Shown here one piece after another: positions 1 to 8,633 of a stretch of 64,000 bases of DNA (position 1 is the stretch's first letter; the number at the start of each line of letters is the position of its first letter). Location of the stretch: NCBI GenBank assembly GCA_958431815.1, contig CAUASB010000005.1, forward strand, positions 65,837 through 129,836, in the 5' to 3' direction. A program made the position numbers and the translations under genes. Source of the stretch: an uncultured Eggerthella sp. GTDB lineage: Bacteria > Actinomycetota > Coriobacteriia > Coriobacteriales > Eggerthellaceae. A model generated the notes under the pieces. It was not told where the DNA came from. It saw only the letters and a list, made by a program, of their open reading frames with translations, and searched no databases.

Positions 1-767
1 AAGTCGTCAAGGGCGGCCTGATCCTCGACATCGGTCTGCGTGGCTTCCTGCCTGCTTCCTTGGTCGACCTTCGTCGTGTTAAGGATCTGTCCGCATACCT
101 CGGCACCGAGATCGAAGCTCGCGTTATCGAGATGGATCGCAACCGCAACAACGTTGTTCTTTCCCGTCGTGTTCTCCTCGAAGAGGGCCGCAAGAACGAG
201 CGCGCTGAAATCCTCGAGAAGCTCTCTAAGGGCATGCGCCTGAAGGGCACCGTTTCCTCCATCGTTGACTTCGGTGCATTCGTTGACCTGGGCGGCATCG
301 ACGGTCTGATCCACATCTCCGAGCTCTCCTGGAGCCATGTAAACCATCCTTCCGAGGTTGTTAAGGTTGGCGAAGAGGTTGAGGTTGAGGTTCTCGACGT
401 TGATCTTCAGCGCGAGCGCATCTCCCTGGGTCTCAAGCAGACCACCGAGGATCCGTGGACGAAGCTCGTAGAGACCTATCCTGTTGGCACCATCGTTGAC
501 GGCAAGGTTACCAAGATCGTTCCCTTCGGTGTATTCATCGAACTCGGTGCAAACGTTGAGGGTCTGGTACACATCTCCGAGATGGCTATGCGTCACATCG
601 ATTCGCCTGCACAGGTTGTCAAGGTTGGCGACGTTGTGAAGGTAAAGGTTATGGACGTCAATGTTGAGCGTCGTCGCATCTCCCTGTCCATGAAGGCTGC
701 TGCCGAGGATCTGGGCATCGAGATCGCTGTTGCTGAGCCTGAGCCCAAGCCTGAGGCTGCTGAATAA
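1..767 (+). CDS. rpsA: 30S ribosomal protein S1, C-terminal part (5' end outside window)
   Basis: The frame is open from base 3, so the gene enters from the left; 254 codons are visible. The fragment carries the end of one S1 (OB-fold) domain (GLILDIGLRGFLPAS) and two complete S1 domains at about fragment residues 80-150 and 160-235, each with the typical F/V-GAFV-LG and GLIHISE signatures. The tail is acidic and Pro/Glu-rich. S1 binds mRNA upstream of the Shine-Dalgarno and helps load it on the 30S subunit. Internal ATGs (for example 60) lie inside an S1 domain and are not starts. An intrinsic terminator follows the stop. Confidence 0.93.
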   Translation, partial: VVKGGLILDIGLRGFLPASLVDLRRVKDLSAYLGTEIEARVIEMDRNRNNVVLSRRVLLEEGRKNERAEILEKLSKGMRLKGTVSSIVDFGAFVDLGGIDGLIHISELSWSHVNHPSEVVKVGEEVEVEVLDVDLQRERISLGLKQTTEDPWTKLVETYPVGTIVDGKVTKIVPFGVFIELGANVEGLVHISEMAMRHIDSPAQVVKVGDVVKVKVMDVNVERRRISLSMKAAAEDLGIEIAVAEPEPKPEAAE

Positions 768-795
768 CACAGCATTGCATATCATGCGATAATGA

Positions 796-833
796 AGCGG
801 TGGGTTGCTTTTGCACCCACCGCTTTTTGTTTT
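796..833 (+). terminator. Rho-independent terminator after rpsA
   Basis: Perfect 10-bp stem (796-805 with 815-824), 9-nt loop, then a T-rich run. It lies 29 bases after the rpsA stop and separates it from coaE. Confidence 0.9.
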
Positions 834-838
834 CTCTG

Positions 839-869
839 GTGTCCAAAAGGGACAGTCCCTTTTGGACAC
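839..869. repeat. Intergenic palindrome, REP-like family copy 1
   Basis: Perfect palindrome with 15-bp arms around one central base. The core is AAAAGGGACAGTCCCTTTT, flanked by GTGTCC/GGACAC. Related palindromes occur at 3843-3879, 19423-19447 and 21819-21847, always between genes. Confidence 0.85.
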
Positions 870-899
870 TGCTGGTCACGTAGGGGGAGGGGCAGTACG

Positions 900-1502
900 A
901 TGATCAAGATATTCGTTACTGGAGGTATAGGCTCAGGGAAATCGACCCTGATGCACTTCTTCGAGGCTAAAGGTGCAGGTGTGGTGTACGCCGATGAAGT
1001 GGGCCACGAGAACCTGCATGACCCGGCAATGAAGGAAGAGCTTGCCACCGCTTTCGGTGCCTCGATTTTCGACGAAGAGGGCGAAGTCATTCGCTCTGAG
1101 CTGGCTGCAAAGGCGTTTTCCAGCGCTGAGAACACGGTGTTGCTCGATTCCATTACCCAGCCCCGCCTGTATGCTGGCTGCTTGCGTCATTTGGAAGAGC
1201 TTTCGGCGAATCACCAGGTGGTGGTTTTGGAGATGGCTATCCTTGATGGCAGGGACGATTTCTACCAGAAGGCGGACATCGTGATTGCCGTAACCACTTC
1301 ACCTGAAGTTCGTGTGGCGCGCTTGATGCAGTCGCGGGGCTTTACCGAGCAGGACGCGCGCAACCGTCTTGCCAACCAGGTTCCTGAAGAGCAGCGTCTG
1401 TCCATCGCCGATGTGGTGTTCACCAACGATGGAACGTTGGAGGAATTCAAGGCGCAGATATCCCAATGGTGGGATGCTGAGATCGAGCCACGTTTGAAAT
1501 AA
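900..1502 (+). CDS. coaE: Dephospho-CoA kinase
   Basis: 200 aa, the usual size for CoaE, which phosphorylates the 3'-hydroxyl of dephospho-CoA in the last step of CoA synthesis. The N-terminus MIKIFVTGGIGSGKST holds the Walker A loop of the P-loop kinase fold. The ATG at 900 is preceded by a strong purine-rich site (GGGGGAGGGG, 883-892). An in-frame ATG at 792 would run through the upstream terminator and palindrome and add an unrelated leader, so it is rejected. coaE next to uvrB is seen in other actinobacteria. Cytosolic. Confidence 0.93.
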   Translation: MIKIFVTGGIGSGKSTLMHFFEAKGAGVVYADEVGHENLHDPAMKEELATAFGASIFDEEGEVIRSELAAKAFSSAENTVLLDSITQPRLYAGCLRHLEELSANHQVVVLEMAILDGRDDFYQKADIVIAVTTSPEVRVARLMQSRGFTEQDARNRLANQVPEEQRLSIADVVFTNDGTLEEFKAQISQWWDAEIEPRLK

Positions 1503-1578
1503 CACGGCACTTAGGCAGGCGAAGCCGATGGTGCTTGCGTGCGCATCGATTTGGCGTTGATTCGGTAGGAGAAAGCAC

Positions 1579-3726
1579 ATGAGTCATCTTTCCAATCTCG
1601 AAGGCCATGTTATGGAGGGAAAGCTTCCCCAAGCGCGGTTGGCCTCTCAGCCGTTCAAGGTGGTTTCCCCCTATGAGCCTGCAGGCGACCAGCCCAAGGC
1701 AATCAAGCAGCTTGCGGAAAACATCGAGTCGGGCATGCGCTATGAAACGCTTCTAGGCGTTACCGGTTCGGGCAAAACCTACACCATGGCCAAAACCATC
1801 GAAGCGGTTCAGAAGCCCACACTCATCTTGGCTCCCAACAAAACCCTTGCTGCGCAGCTGGCGGCGGAGCTTAAAGAGTTCTTTCCCAACAACGCGGTGG
1901 TGTACTTCGTTAGCTACTACGACTACTATCAGCCGGAAGCCTATGTCCCCACCACCGATACGTTCATCGAGAAGGATGCCTCCATCAACGAAGAGGTGGA
2001 AAAGCTGCGCCATGCGGCCACGGCCCAGCTGCTTTCTAGGCGCGATGTTATTGTGGTTGCCTCGGTTTCCTGCATTTACGGCATTGGCTCGCCTATGGAA
2101 TATGCGGGCATGGCAGTGTTCCTGGACAAGGAAGTGGAACAGGATCGTGATGAGCTTATCCGTAAGCTCATCGACATTCAGTACGACCGCAACGACTACG
2201 ATCTGAAGCGCGGCACGTTCCGGGTACGCGGCGATGCGTTGGATGTGTTCCCTCCGTATGCCGACAATCCCATTCGCGTTGAGTTTTGGGGCGATGAGAT
2301 CGAGGAGATATCCGAGATCGACAACGTTACCGGTGAGGTGCTGAATACGTTCGAGGCGCTGCCAGTGTGGCCTGCTTCTCACTATGTTGCGGCGCGCCCC
2401 GCGTTGGAACGCACGGTGAAAACCATTCAGGACGAACTGCAAGATCGTCTTGCCCAGTTCAAGGAGGAAGGCAAGCTGCTTGAAGCGCAACGCCTGGAAA
2501 TGCGTACCTCCTACGATTTGGAAATGATCGAGACTATGGGCTTTTGCTCGGGCATTGAGAACTATTCGCGTCATTTGGACGGGCGCGAGCCAGGCGAGCC
2601 TCCCTATACGCTCATCGATTACTTCCCAACCGACTTCCTTTGCTTCATCGACGAGAGCCACGTTACCGTGCCGCAGATCCGCGGCATGCACGAAGGCGAC
2701 CGTTCGCGCAAGATCACCCTTGCCGAACATGGATTCCGTCTTCCATCGTGTTTGGATAACCGCCCGTTGCGTTTCGATGAGTTTGAGGCGCGTATCCCGC
2801 AGTTCGTCTACGTTTCCGCAACGCCGGGCGACTACGAAGAGCATGTCAGCGAAGCGAAAGTCGAGCAGATCATTCGTCCTACGGGTCTGCTCGACCCCGA
2901 GATCGATGTGCGCCCCATCATGTCGCAGATCGACGATATCATCGACGAGGCGAAGGGGTGCGCTGCTCGCAAGGAGCGCGTGCTGATAACCACGCTTACC
3001 AAACGCATGGCCGAAGACTTGACGGAGCACCTGCTTGACCAGGGGATTCGTGCCCGTTACATGCACTCCGACATCGGAACGTTGGAGCGTGTCGAGATTT
3101 TGCGTGACTTGCGCAAGGGCGAATTCGATGTGCTGGTGGGCATCAACCTGCTGCGCGAGGGTCTTGACTTGCCCGAGGTGACGCTCGTTGCCATCCTCGA
3201 TGCCGACAAGGAAGGCTTCCTGCGCAACCATCGTTCCCTTATCCAAACCATAGGCCGCGCTGCCCGTAACGCAAACGGCCGCGTGATCATGTACGCCGAT
3301 AAGATCACCGATTCGATGGACCGCGCCATCAAGGAAACGCGTCGCCGCCGCAGTATCCAGATGGCCTACAACGAAGAGCATGGTATTGTGCCGCAAACCG
3401 TTAAGAAGGGCCTGAGCGATATCACCGACTACCTCGAGTCCGAGGAAGGCAAGCGCAGCGCTGAAGAGGTCAATGCCGACTTGGCGGGCTATTCGCGTAG
3501 CGAGATTCTGCGTGTTATTGCTTCGTTGGAAGATGAGATGCTTGAGGCATCGACGTCCATGGATTTTGAGCGTGCTGCTTCGGTGCGTGATCAAATCGTG
3601 CAGTTACGTGGGCAAATAGAAGGCAAAAGCGAAGAAGACGTGCTGGGAGAGCTGAAGAAAACAGCGCGCAAGGGGAGTGCCTTCGGTTCACGCAAAAGCT
3701 CATATGGCGGTGGTCGGAAAAGTTAA
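1579..3726 (+). CDS. uvrB: Excinuclease ABC subunit B
   Basis: 715 aa, full length. UvrB is the damage-verifying helicase-like subunit of nucleotide excision repair, loaded by UvrA and then bound by UvrC. Visible motifs: Walker A GVTGSGKT (about 60-67), the beta-hairpin region YYDYYQPEAYVP, the DESH box, helicase motifs V/VI (GINLLREGLDLPEV; QTIGRAARN), and a C-terminal UVR motif (about 645-680) that contacts UvrC. The start has TAGGAG about 8 bases upstream. The N-terminus is roughly 25 residues longer than the first conserved UvrB block; a start further in cannot be excluded. Confidence 0.97.
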   Translation: MSHLSNLEGHVMEGKLPQARLASQPFKVVSPYEPAGDQPKAIKQLAENIESGMRYETLLGVTGSGKTYTMAKTIEAVQKPTLILAPNKTLAAQLAAELKEFFPNNAVVYFVSYYDYYQPEAYVPTTDTFIEKDASINEEVEKLRHAATAQLLSRRDVIVVASVSCIYGIGSPMEYAGMAVFLDKEVEQDRDELIRKLIDIQYDRNDYDLKRGTFRVRGDALDVFPPYADNPIRVEFWGDEIEEISEIDNVTGEVLNTFEALPVWPASHYVAARPALERTVKTIQDELQDRLAQFKEEGKLLEAQRLEMRTSYDLEMIETMGFCSGIENYSRHLDGREPGEPPYTLIDYFPTDFLCFIDESHVTVPQIRGMHEGDRSRKITLAEHGFRLPSCLDNRPLRFDEFEARIPQFVYVSATPGDYEEHVSEAKVEQIIRPTGLLDPEIDVRPIMSQIDDIIDEAKGCAARKERVLITTLTKRMAEDLTEHLLDQGIRARYMHSDIGTLERVEILRDLRKGEFDVLVGINLLREGLDLPEVTLVAILDADKEGFLRNHRSLIQTIGRAARNANGRVIMYADKITDSMDRAIKETRRRRSIQMAYNEEHGIVPQTVKKGLSDITDYLESEEGKRSAEEVNADLAGYSRSEILRVIASLEDEMLEASTSMDFERAASVRDQIVQLRGQIEGKSEEDVLGELKKTARKGSAFGSRKSSYGGGRKS

Positions 3727-3803
3727 GCAACATCCATCGATAAACTGTGGTGTCATTGTGAATGCGCTTGTCGCACGTAATCGCTGTCCGTATCCTATCG
3801 AAA

Positions 3804-3820
3804 TTAGTTAGACAAACTAA
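3804..3820. promoter_or_regulatory. Candidate operator upstream of degV
   Basis: Inverted repeat TTAGTT-AGACA-AACTAA (6-bp arms) about 95 bases before the degV start. It resembles the AT-rich palindromes bound by MarR/FabT regulators, and a MarR-family gene lies immediately downstream of degV. The regulatory link is inferred. Confidence 0.35.
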
Positions 3821-3842
3821 GCAATAATGCTTTCGGCTTGAT

Positions 3843-3879
3843 GGGGTGTCCAAAAGGGACTGTCCCTTTTGGACACCCC
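3843..3879. repeat. Intergenic palindrome, REP-like family copy 2
   Basis: Perfect palindrome with 18-bp arms around a single T; same AAAAGGGAC/GTCCCTTTT core as copy 1, with GGGGTGTCC/GGACACCCC flanks. Lies between uvrB and degV. It could also act as a bidirectional terminator hairpin, although no T-tract follows. Confidence 0.85.
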
Positions 3880-3914
3880 AAGCTATGTAGAGCATCGATC
3901 GAAAGGAGCAGAAC

Positions 3915-4769
3915 GTGGGATTCGCCATCGTTGTCGACTCGACGTTCGACATGACTGCGGAAGAGTACCGTGGGTCGGGGATTACCATGGTTCCCTTGAA
4001 CATTACGGTGGGTGGAAGCGAATTCAAAGATCAGGTTGACATCAGCTCCGAGGAATTCTACCAGCGCATGAACGAAGCGGAAGAGCTCCCTAAGACGGCA
4101 CAACCTTCCCCGTATGATTTCGCGCTGGAATACAAGCGCCTTGCCGAGGAAGGTGCTGACGGCATTATCTCGCTCCATATTGCCGGTGTGCTTTCGGGCA
4201 CGGTAGAATCTGCCCGTCTGGCAGCCGCCGATGCTCCGGTGGATGTGCGTGTAATCGACACGGCAGCGGCTTCGGCTCAGGCCGGCCTGATTGTCCAGAA
4301 AGCATGCGCTCTGCGCGATGCGGGCGCTTCCCTTGATGAAGCCGAAGAAGCCCTGAAGGGCTTTATCCCTAAATCCCAGTTCATGGTTGCCTGTGACACC
4401 CTTGAAAACCTTCTGAAGGGTGGTCGTCTTTCGGCTGACCAGGTGAAGAATGCCAACGTGCTGAACATCAAGCCCATCTTCACGTTCAACGAAATCGGTG
4501 CGCTGATTCCCATCAGCAAGGCAAAGGGCATGCGTGGTGTTATCAAACAGTACGTTTCCCATGCGCAAGAACGCACCGAGGAACAGGGTAAGCAGCGCAT
4601 CCGCTTCTGCCATGTTGGCAACGAGCAGGGCGTTGCCGATGTCAAAGAGGCGCTTGCGCAGGCGGGCGTCGACTATGTCGATGCGGGAACCTGCCCTTGC
4701 GGTGCCACGGTGGCAACGCATCTTGGCATGGGCGCCCTTGGCGTGGCATTCGCGCCCGAACAGGCATAA
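3915..4769 (+). CDS. DegV family fatty-acid-binding protein
   Basis: 284 aa with GTG start preceded by GAAAGGAG (3901-3908). N-terminal FAIVVDSTFDMT matches the DegV signature (VDS-D). Other family marks are PLNITVGG, TAQPSP and the GRLS segment in the C-terminal lobe. DegV/FakB proteins carry a fatty acid for phosphorylation by the FakA kinase, feeding exogenous acids into lipid synthesis. Its position directly before a MarR/FabT-like regulator and the fab operon fits that role. No fakA gene is visible in the window. Which acid it prefers cannot be told. Confidence 0.88.
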   Translation: MGFAIVVDSTFDMTAEEYRGSGITMVPLNITVGGSEFKDQVDISSEEFYQRMNEAEELPKTAQPSPYDFALEYKRLAEEGADGIISLHIAGVLSGTVESARLAAADAPVDVRVIDTAAASAQAGLIVQKACALRDAGASLDEAEEALKGFIPKSQFMVACDTLENLLKGGRLSADQVKNANVLNIKPIFTFNEIGALIPISKAKGMRGVIKQYVSHAQERTEEQGKQRIRFCHVGNEQGVADVKEALAQAGVDYVDAGTCPCGATVATHLGMGALGVAFAPEQA

Positions 4770-4917
4770 AAAGGCACAAAAAAAGAAAGGGCTGCGCCGT
4801 TTGCCCGCCAAAGGTAAACGATGGGAGCGCTGTTCTTGCCGGAGGGGTGTGCGCCCCATATCATAAAAAGATATGCTTCGGTTTTCCGAGTGCAATCGGT
4901 ACGGTGAGGAAGTGAAC

Positions 4918-5409
4918 ATGGAATACGTTGACGACACTGAAGAGGAACGCGGCGAAAAGGCCGTTGTCGACACGCTGCTTTCCGACACGTTCAATTCCAT
5001 CCTTCGCATCGAAGAGCGTTCGCTTAAGAACAGGTTGACCGAAGGGCTTTCCATTGCCGAACTGCACACCATCGTTGCTGTGGGTTTGCATGAGATCAAT
5101 TCCATGAAGGTTGTTGCCAAGCGTCTTGACGTGACCATGGCCACGCTTACAGCGGCCATGAACAAGCTTGAGCGCAAGGGCTTCGTGGAACGCTCGCGCA
5201 GCGATACCGACCGCCGTCAGGTGCTGGTGCAGCTTACCTCGAAGGGTCGCAAGGCGTTCCGCGCGCATGAGTCGTTCCACAAGAGGATGGTCGACAGCGC
5301 CCTTGCCGTGCTCACCCCTGAAGAGGAAACCGTGTTCGTTTCCGCGGTGGGCAAGATCAAGGAATTCTTCGACAAGGAAAGCAAGACGGTCCACGGCGCG
5401 AAGGCGTAA
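4918..5409 (+). CDS. MarR family transcriptional regulator, FabT-like by context
   Basis: 163 aa; ATG at 4918 with GGTGAGGA just upstream, chosen over an in-frame ATG at 4873 that lacks a ribosome site. A winged helix-turn-helix spans about residues 50-125 (VVAKRLDVTMATLTAAMNKL, then the wing ERSRSDTDRRQVLVQLT). The protein sits upstream of acpP-fabK-fabD-fabG-fabF-fabZ, the same place as FabT in streptococci, where acyl-ACP is the co-repressor. It probably represses this operon and perhaps degV. The family is clear; the FabT assignment is from context only. Confidence 0.82.
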   Translation: MEYVDDTEEERGEKAVVDTLLSDTFNSILRIEERSLKNRLTEGLSIAELHTIVAVGLHEINSMKVVAKRLDVTMATLTAAMNKLERKGFVERSRSDTDRRQVLVQLTSKGRKAFRAHESFHKRMVDSALAVLTPEEETVFVSAVGKIKEFFDKESKTVHGAKA

Positions 5410-5574
5410 CGGAACCCTTAACCCTCCCTTTTTTCAAAGTGCTTTAACGTGTCTGCCCGCAAGGGGGCTTGACTCAGTGTGCGCATTTTCCGTCCCAAAG
5501 GAAACGGGGCGCTTCAATAAGGTAGTGGCTGCGTGGCGCTTTTGCGCTGTGCGGTAAAGAGAAAGGAAATGTAT

Positions 5575-5793
5575 ATGGCAACCATCGACGCTTTGAAGGA
5601 AATTCTGAACGAGAACCTGGATATTGAGCCGGAAAAGGTTGTGGAATCCGCAACGTTCGATGAGCTGGGCATCGACTCCCTTGATATGGCTGAGCTGATC
5701 TGCGATATCGAAGAGCGCTTGGACATCGAGTTCGGCGAGCCCGAGGGTCTGGAAACCGTGGGCGCTTTGGTGGAGTACATCGATTCCCTGTAA
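5575..5793 (+). CDS. acpP: Acyl carrier protein
   Basis: 72 aa, acidic, with the phosphopantetheine motif DSLDMAEL; Ser35 is the attachment site. It carries the growing acyl chain for the Fab enzymes encoded next to it. The ATG at 5575 has GAAAGGA upstream; an earlier in-frame ATG at 5533 would add a basic leader foreign to ACPs. A 165-bp gap separates it from the MarR gene and probably holds the operon promoter; an imperfect inverted repeat (TTCAAAG/CTTTAA, about 5435-5450) is visible there. Confidence 0.96.
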   Translation: MATIDALKEILNENLDIEPEKVVESATFDELGIDSLDMAELICDIEERLDIEFGEPEGLETVGALVEYIDSL

Positions 5794-5953
5794 GACACTG
5801 GGCAACCGTTTTGGTTTCAAGGGGGCGTTGCGTCTGCGGCGCCCCCTATCATGCCGGATAAGGCAGGCTCTTTGCGGGGAAAGCAGAGGTTCTGCCCTAT
5901 TCGACAGAAGTCCTTTACGGCAATCAGGCAAAAACGAAATGAGGCATACGTAC

Positions 5954-6931
5954 ATGAAGACACGTGTCACCGAGCTGCTCGGCATCGAGCAGCCTATTAT
6001 CCAGGGTGGTATGGCCTGGATCGCCGATGCTAGGCTTGCGGCAGCAGTAAGCGAAGCGGGCGGTTTGGGCATTATTGCCTGCGGTTCGGCGCCGGTATCC
6101 TGGGTGCGCCAGCAGATTGAAGAGGCACGTCGCCTTACCGACAAGCCCTTCGGCTTGAACATCATGCTGATGAACCCTGAAGCCCCCGAGCTTGCCAAGC
6201 TTGCGGCGGAAATGAAAGTGCGTGTGGTAACCACGGGCGCCGGCAACCCCGGCAATTACGTTGACATGTGGAAGGAAGCTGGGTGCACGGTTATCCCTGT
6301 TGTGGCAAGTGCGGCGCTTGCCCGCCGCATGGAGCGCTGCGGTGCCGACGCGGTTATTGCGGAGGGGTGTGAAGCAGGTGGCCATATCGGCGAGCTTACC
6401 ACGATGGCCCTTACCCCTGCGGTGTGCGATGCGGTTTCCATTCCTGTTATCGCAGCAGGCGGCATTGCTGATGGTCGCGGTTTCGCTGCTGCTGTTGCCT
6501 TGGGCGCTGAAGGCGTTCAGGTGGGTACGCGTTTCCTTACCGCAACGGAATGCGGTATTGCCGATGCGTACAAGCAGAAGGTGTTGGGCGCCAAAGACTC
6601 CGACACCATCGTAACGGGTCGCCCGGGCGGTCATCCGGTTCGCGGTATCAAGAACAAGTTTGCTCGCAACGTGCGCAAGCTGGAAGCAGACCCCGCCAAC
6701 GACGGCGTAGTGGAAGCTGAGCTTGCCGGGTCGCTGCATCGTGCAGTCGAGGGCGATGTGGAAAACGGGGCATTGATGGCAGGGCAGGTTGCATGCTTGG
6801 TTCACGATGAAAAGCCCGCTGCCCAGATCGTTGCCGATTTGGTGCACGAGGCCGAGGCTTGGGCAGGCGAGGGCCTTCAGCGCATGCTGGATGCCAATGC
6901 CAAGCGCGCCTGGAATGCCGAGGTGCGCTAA
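5954..6931 (+). CDS. fabK: Enoyl-ACP reductase II (FMN-dependent, FabK type)
   Basis: 325 aa, TIM-barrel flavoprotein of the nitronate monooxygenase/FabK family. Visible: QPIIQGGMAWIAD at the N-terminus, AEGCEAGGHIGELTT (FMN and catalytic region) and IAAGGIADGRG (phosphate-binding glycines). In this operon it should catalyse the last reduction of each elongation cycle. No FabI is present here. Start: ATG 5954 with ATGAGG upstream; an in-frame ATG at 5939 would add five residues. The stop lies 2 bases before fabD, so the genes are co-transcribed. A 160-bp leader follows acpP. Confidence 0.92.
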   Translation: MKTRVTELLGIEQPIIQGGMAWIADARLAAAVSEAGGLGIIACGSAPVSWVRQQIEEARRLTDKPFGLNIMLMNPEAPELAKLAAEMKVRVVTTGAGNPGNYVDMWKEAGCTVIPVVASAALARRMERCGADAVIAEGCEAGGHIGELTTMALTPAVCDAVSIPVIAAGGIADGRGFAAAVALGAEGVQVGTRFLTATECGIADAYKQKVLGAKDSDTIVTGRPGGHPVRGIKNKFARNVRKLEADPANDGVVEAELAGSLHRAVEGDVENGALMAGQVACLVHDEKPAAQIVADLVHEAEAWAGEGLQRMLDANAKRAWNAEVR

Positions 6932-6933
6932 GC

Positions 6934-7863
6934 ATGACGGTATTTATGTTTCCCGGCCAGGGAGCCCAAAAGCCCGGAATGGGCGCAGACCTTCTTGGGA
7001 TTCCTGAAGTAGCGCAGGTTTTCGAGGTTGCAAGCGACGTATGCGGAATTGACGTGGCAGCGCTTTCGCGCGAAGGCACGGCCGAGCAGATAAACGATGC
7101 CTACAATGCCCAGGTGCTGACCACGGCTCTTTCCGTTGGCGTGGCACACGCCCTTGAAGCGAAGGGAGTGCACGCGCAGGCTGCATTGGGCTTTTCGCTT
7201 GGTCAGATCAGCGCGCTCATGGCTGCCGGCGCTCTTTCCTTGGAAGAGGGGTTTGCCCTGCTCGATGTTCGCGCTCGTTCCATGGCGCAGGCGTGCGAAG
7301 AGCGCCCTGGCGCGATGTACGCGCTTTTGGGCGCCACGCATGAAGATGCCGAAAAAGTGTGCAAGGAATGCGAGCAGGATGATGTATTGGTATGCGCCAA
7401 CTACAATGCGCCGGGCCAAGTGGTTATTTCCGGCGATGTTGCCGCAATCGACAGGGCCGAGCAGGTTTGGCGCGATGCGGGCAAGCGCGGTGCGCGCCTG
7501 AACACGGCCGGCGCCTTCCATAGCCCCCTGATGGTTGCAGCGTCTGATGCGGTGCGCGCAAAATGCGCCGAGCTTACGTGGAGGCAGCCTCATGTTCCTG
7601 TTGTCTGCAACACGGATGCCCAGGTGTTCGAAGTGGCGCAGGCTGCCGATCGTCTGGCGCGCCAGGTGGTAAGCCCCGTATTGTTCGAACAGAGCGTTGC
7701 GGCGCTGGCAGCGCAGGGCGCCACTGAGTTTGCCGAAGTCGGCTTCGGCGCGGTATTGAACGGCTTGGTGCGCCGCATAGACAAATCGCTAAGCCGTGTT
7801 CGTGTGGGCACACTCGACGAGCTGAACGCCTACGTTGCTGCGGCAGACGAAGGAAAGGAGTAG
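6934..7863 (+). CDS. fabD: Malonyl-CoA:ACP transacylase
   Basis: 309 aa. N-terminal FMFPGQGAQKPGMG is the FabD signature. The nucleophile elbow reads GFSLGQISAL, where most FabD proteins have GHSLGE: the catalytic Ser is kept but its neighbouring His is Phe and the Glu is Gln. The second catalytic His is present in AFHSPLM. It moves malonyl from CoA to ACP for chain elongation. Begins 2 bases after fabK and ends 2 bases before fabG. Confidence 0.93.
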   Translation: MTVFMFPGQGAQKPGMGADLLGIPEVAQVFEVASDVCGIDVAALSREGTAEQINDAYNAQVLTTALSVGVAHALEAKGVHAQAALGFSLGQISALMAAGALSLEEGFALLDVRARSMAQACEERPGAMYALLGATHEDAEKVCKECEQDDVLVCANYNAPGQVVISGDVAAIDRAEQVWRDAGKRGARLNTAGAFHSPLMVAASDAVRAKCAELTWRQPHVPVVCNTDAQVFEVAQAADRLARQVVSPVLFEQSVAALAAQGATEFAEVGFGAVLNGLVRRIDKSLSRVRVGTLDELNAYVAAADEGKE

Positions 7864-7865
7864 CC

Positions 7866-8633
7866 ATGGCGAAACCAGAGAATCGTGCGGAGTTTCCCGT
7901 CGCCTTGGTAACGGGCGGCAGCCGCGGCATCGGAGAAGCGTGCGTGCGCACGTTGGCCAAGGCGGGTTTTGCTGTTGCTATCAACTGCTCAAGCGAGAAG
8001 AGCCTTGCTGCGGCCGAGCAGCTGGCCTTATCGGTTGCCCAGGAATGCGGCGTCGAAGCCAAGGCGTTTCGCGCTGATGTTTCCTCATTCGATGAGGTTG
8101 CGGCGATGGTGAAAGAGGTATTCGGCACGTGGGGCCGTATCGACGTGCTGGTGAACAATGCCGGCATTACGCGTGATGGACTGCTGGCCCGCATGAGTGA
8201 GGAAGCATTTGATCAGGTAATAGACGTAAACCTGAAGGGTGCTTTCAACTGTGTGCGCCAGGTGGCCCCTATCATGATGAAGCAAAGGCATGGGCGTATC
8301 GTAAGCGTCTCCAGTGTCGTAGGGCTGTTCGGCAATGCAGGGCAGGTAAACTACGCTGCCTCGAAGGCGGGCATCATCGGCCTTACCAAGAGTGCCGCCA
8401 AGGAGCTTGCGCCGCGCGGTATCACGGTGAACGCGGTGGCTCCCGGGTTCATCGAAACGGACATGACCGAGGCAGTGGGCGAAAAGGCCATCGAGGCGGT
8501 ACGCGGCCGCATTGCCATGAAAGAATTTGGCAAGCCGCAAGACGTTGCGAATGCGGTTGCTTTTTTGGCGAGCAACGAGGCTCGCTACATCACAGGACAG
8601 GTTTTGGCGATTGATGGAGGGATGTCGCTGTGA
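7866..8633 (+). CDS. fabG: 3-oxoacyl-ACP reductase
   Basis: 255 aa classical short-chain dehydrogenase. NADP-binding GGSRGIGE near residue 18, NNAG motif, catalytic Ser in SVSSVVG, and YAASK (Tyr and Lys of the active site). The C-terminus GQVLAIDGGMSL is typical for FabG. AAGGAG (7855-7860) directly precedes the ATG. Its stop overlaps the GTG start of fabF (GTGA), which indicates translational coupling. Confidence 0.96.
   Translation: MAKPENRAEFPVALVTGGSRGIGEACVRTLAKAGFAVAINCSSEKSLAAAEQLALSVAQECGVEAKAFRADVSSFDEVAAMVKEVFGTWGRIDVLVNNAGITRDGLLARMSEEAFDQVIDVNLKGAFNCVRQVAPIMMKQRHGRIVSVSSVVGLFGNAGQVNYAASKAGIIGLTKSAAKELAPRGITVNAVAPGFIETDMTEAVGEKAIEAVRGRIAMKEFGKPQDVANAVAFLASNEARYITGQVLAIDGGMSL

Noticed and set aside
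1753..3594. 613-codon open frame antisense to uvrB
   Set aside because: It mirrors the codon structure of uvrB and has no ribosome site or domain. Similar long antisense frames over the TRAP permease (16035-17735), accDA (10998-12572) and the opine dehydrogenase (36667-38340) are rejected for the same reason.
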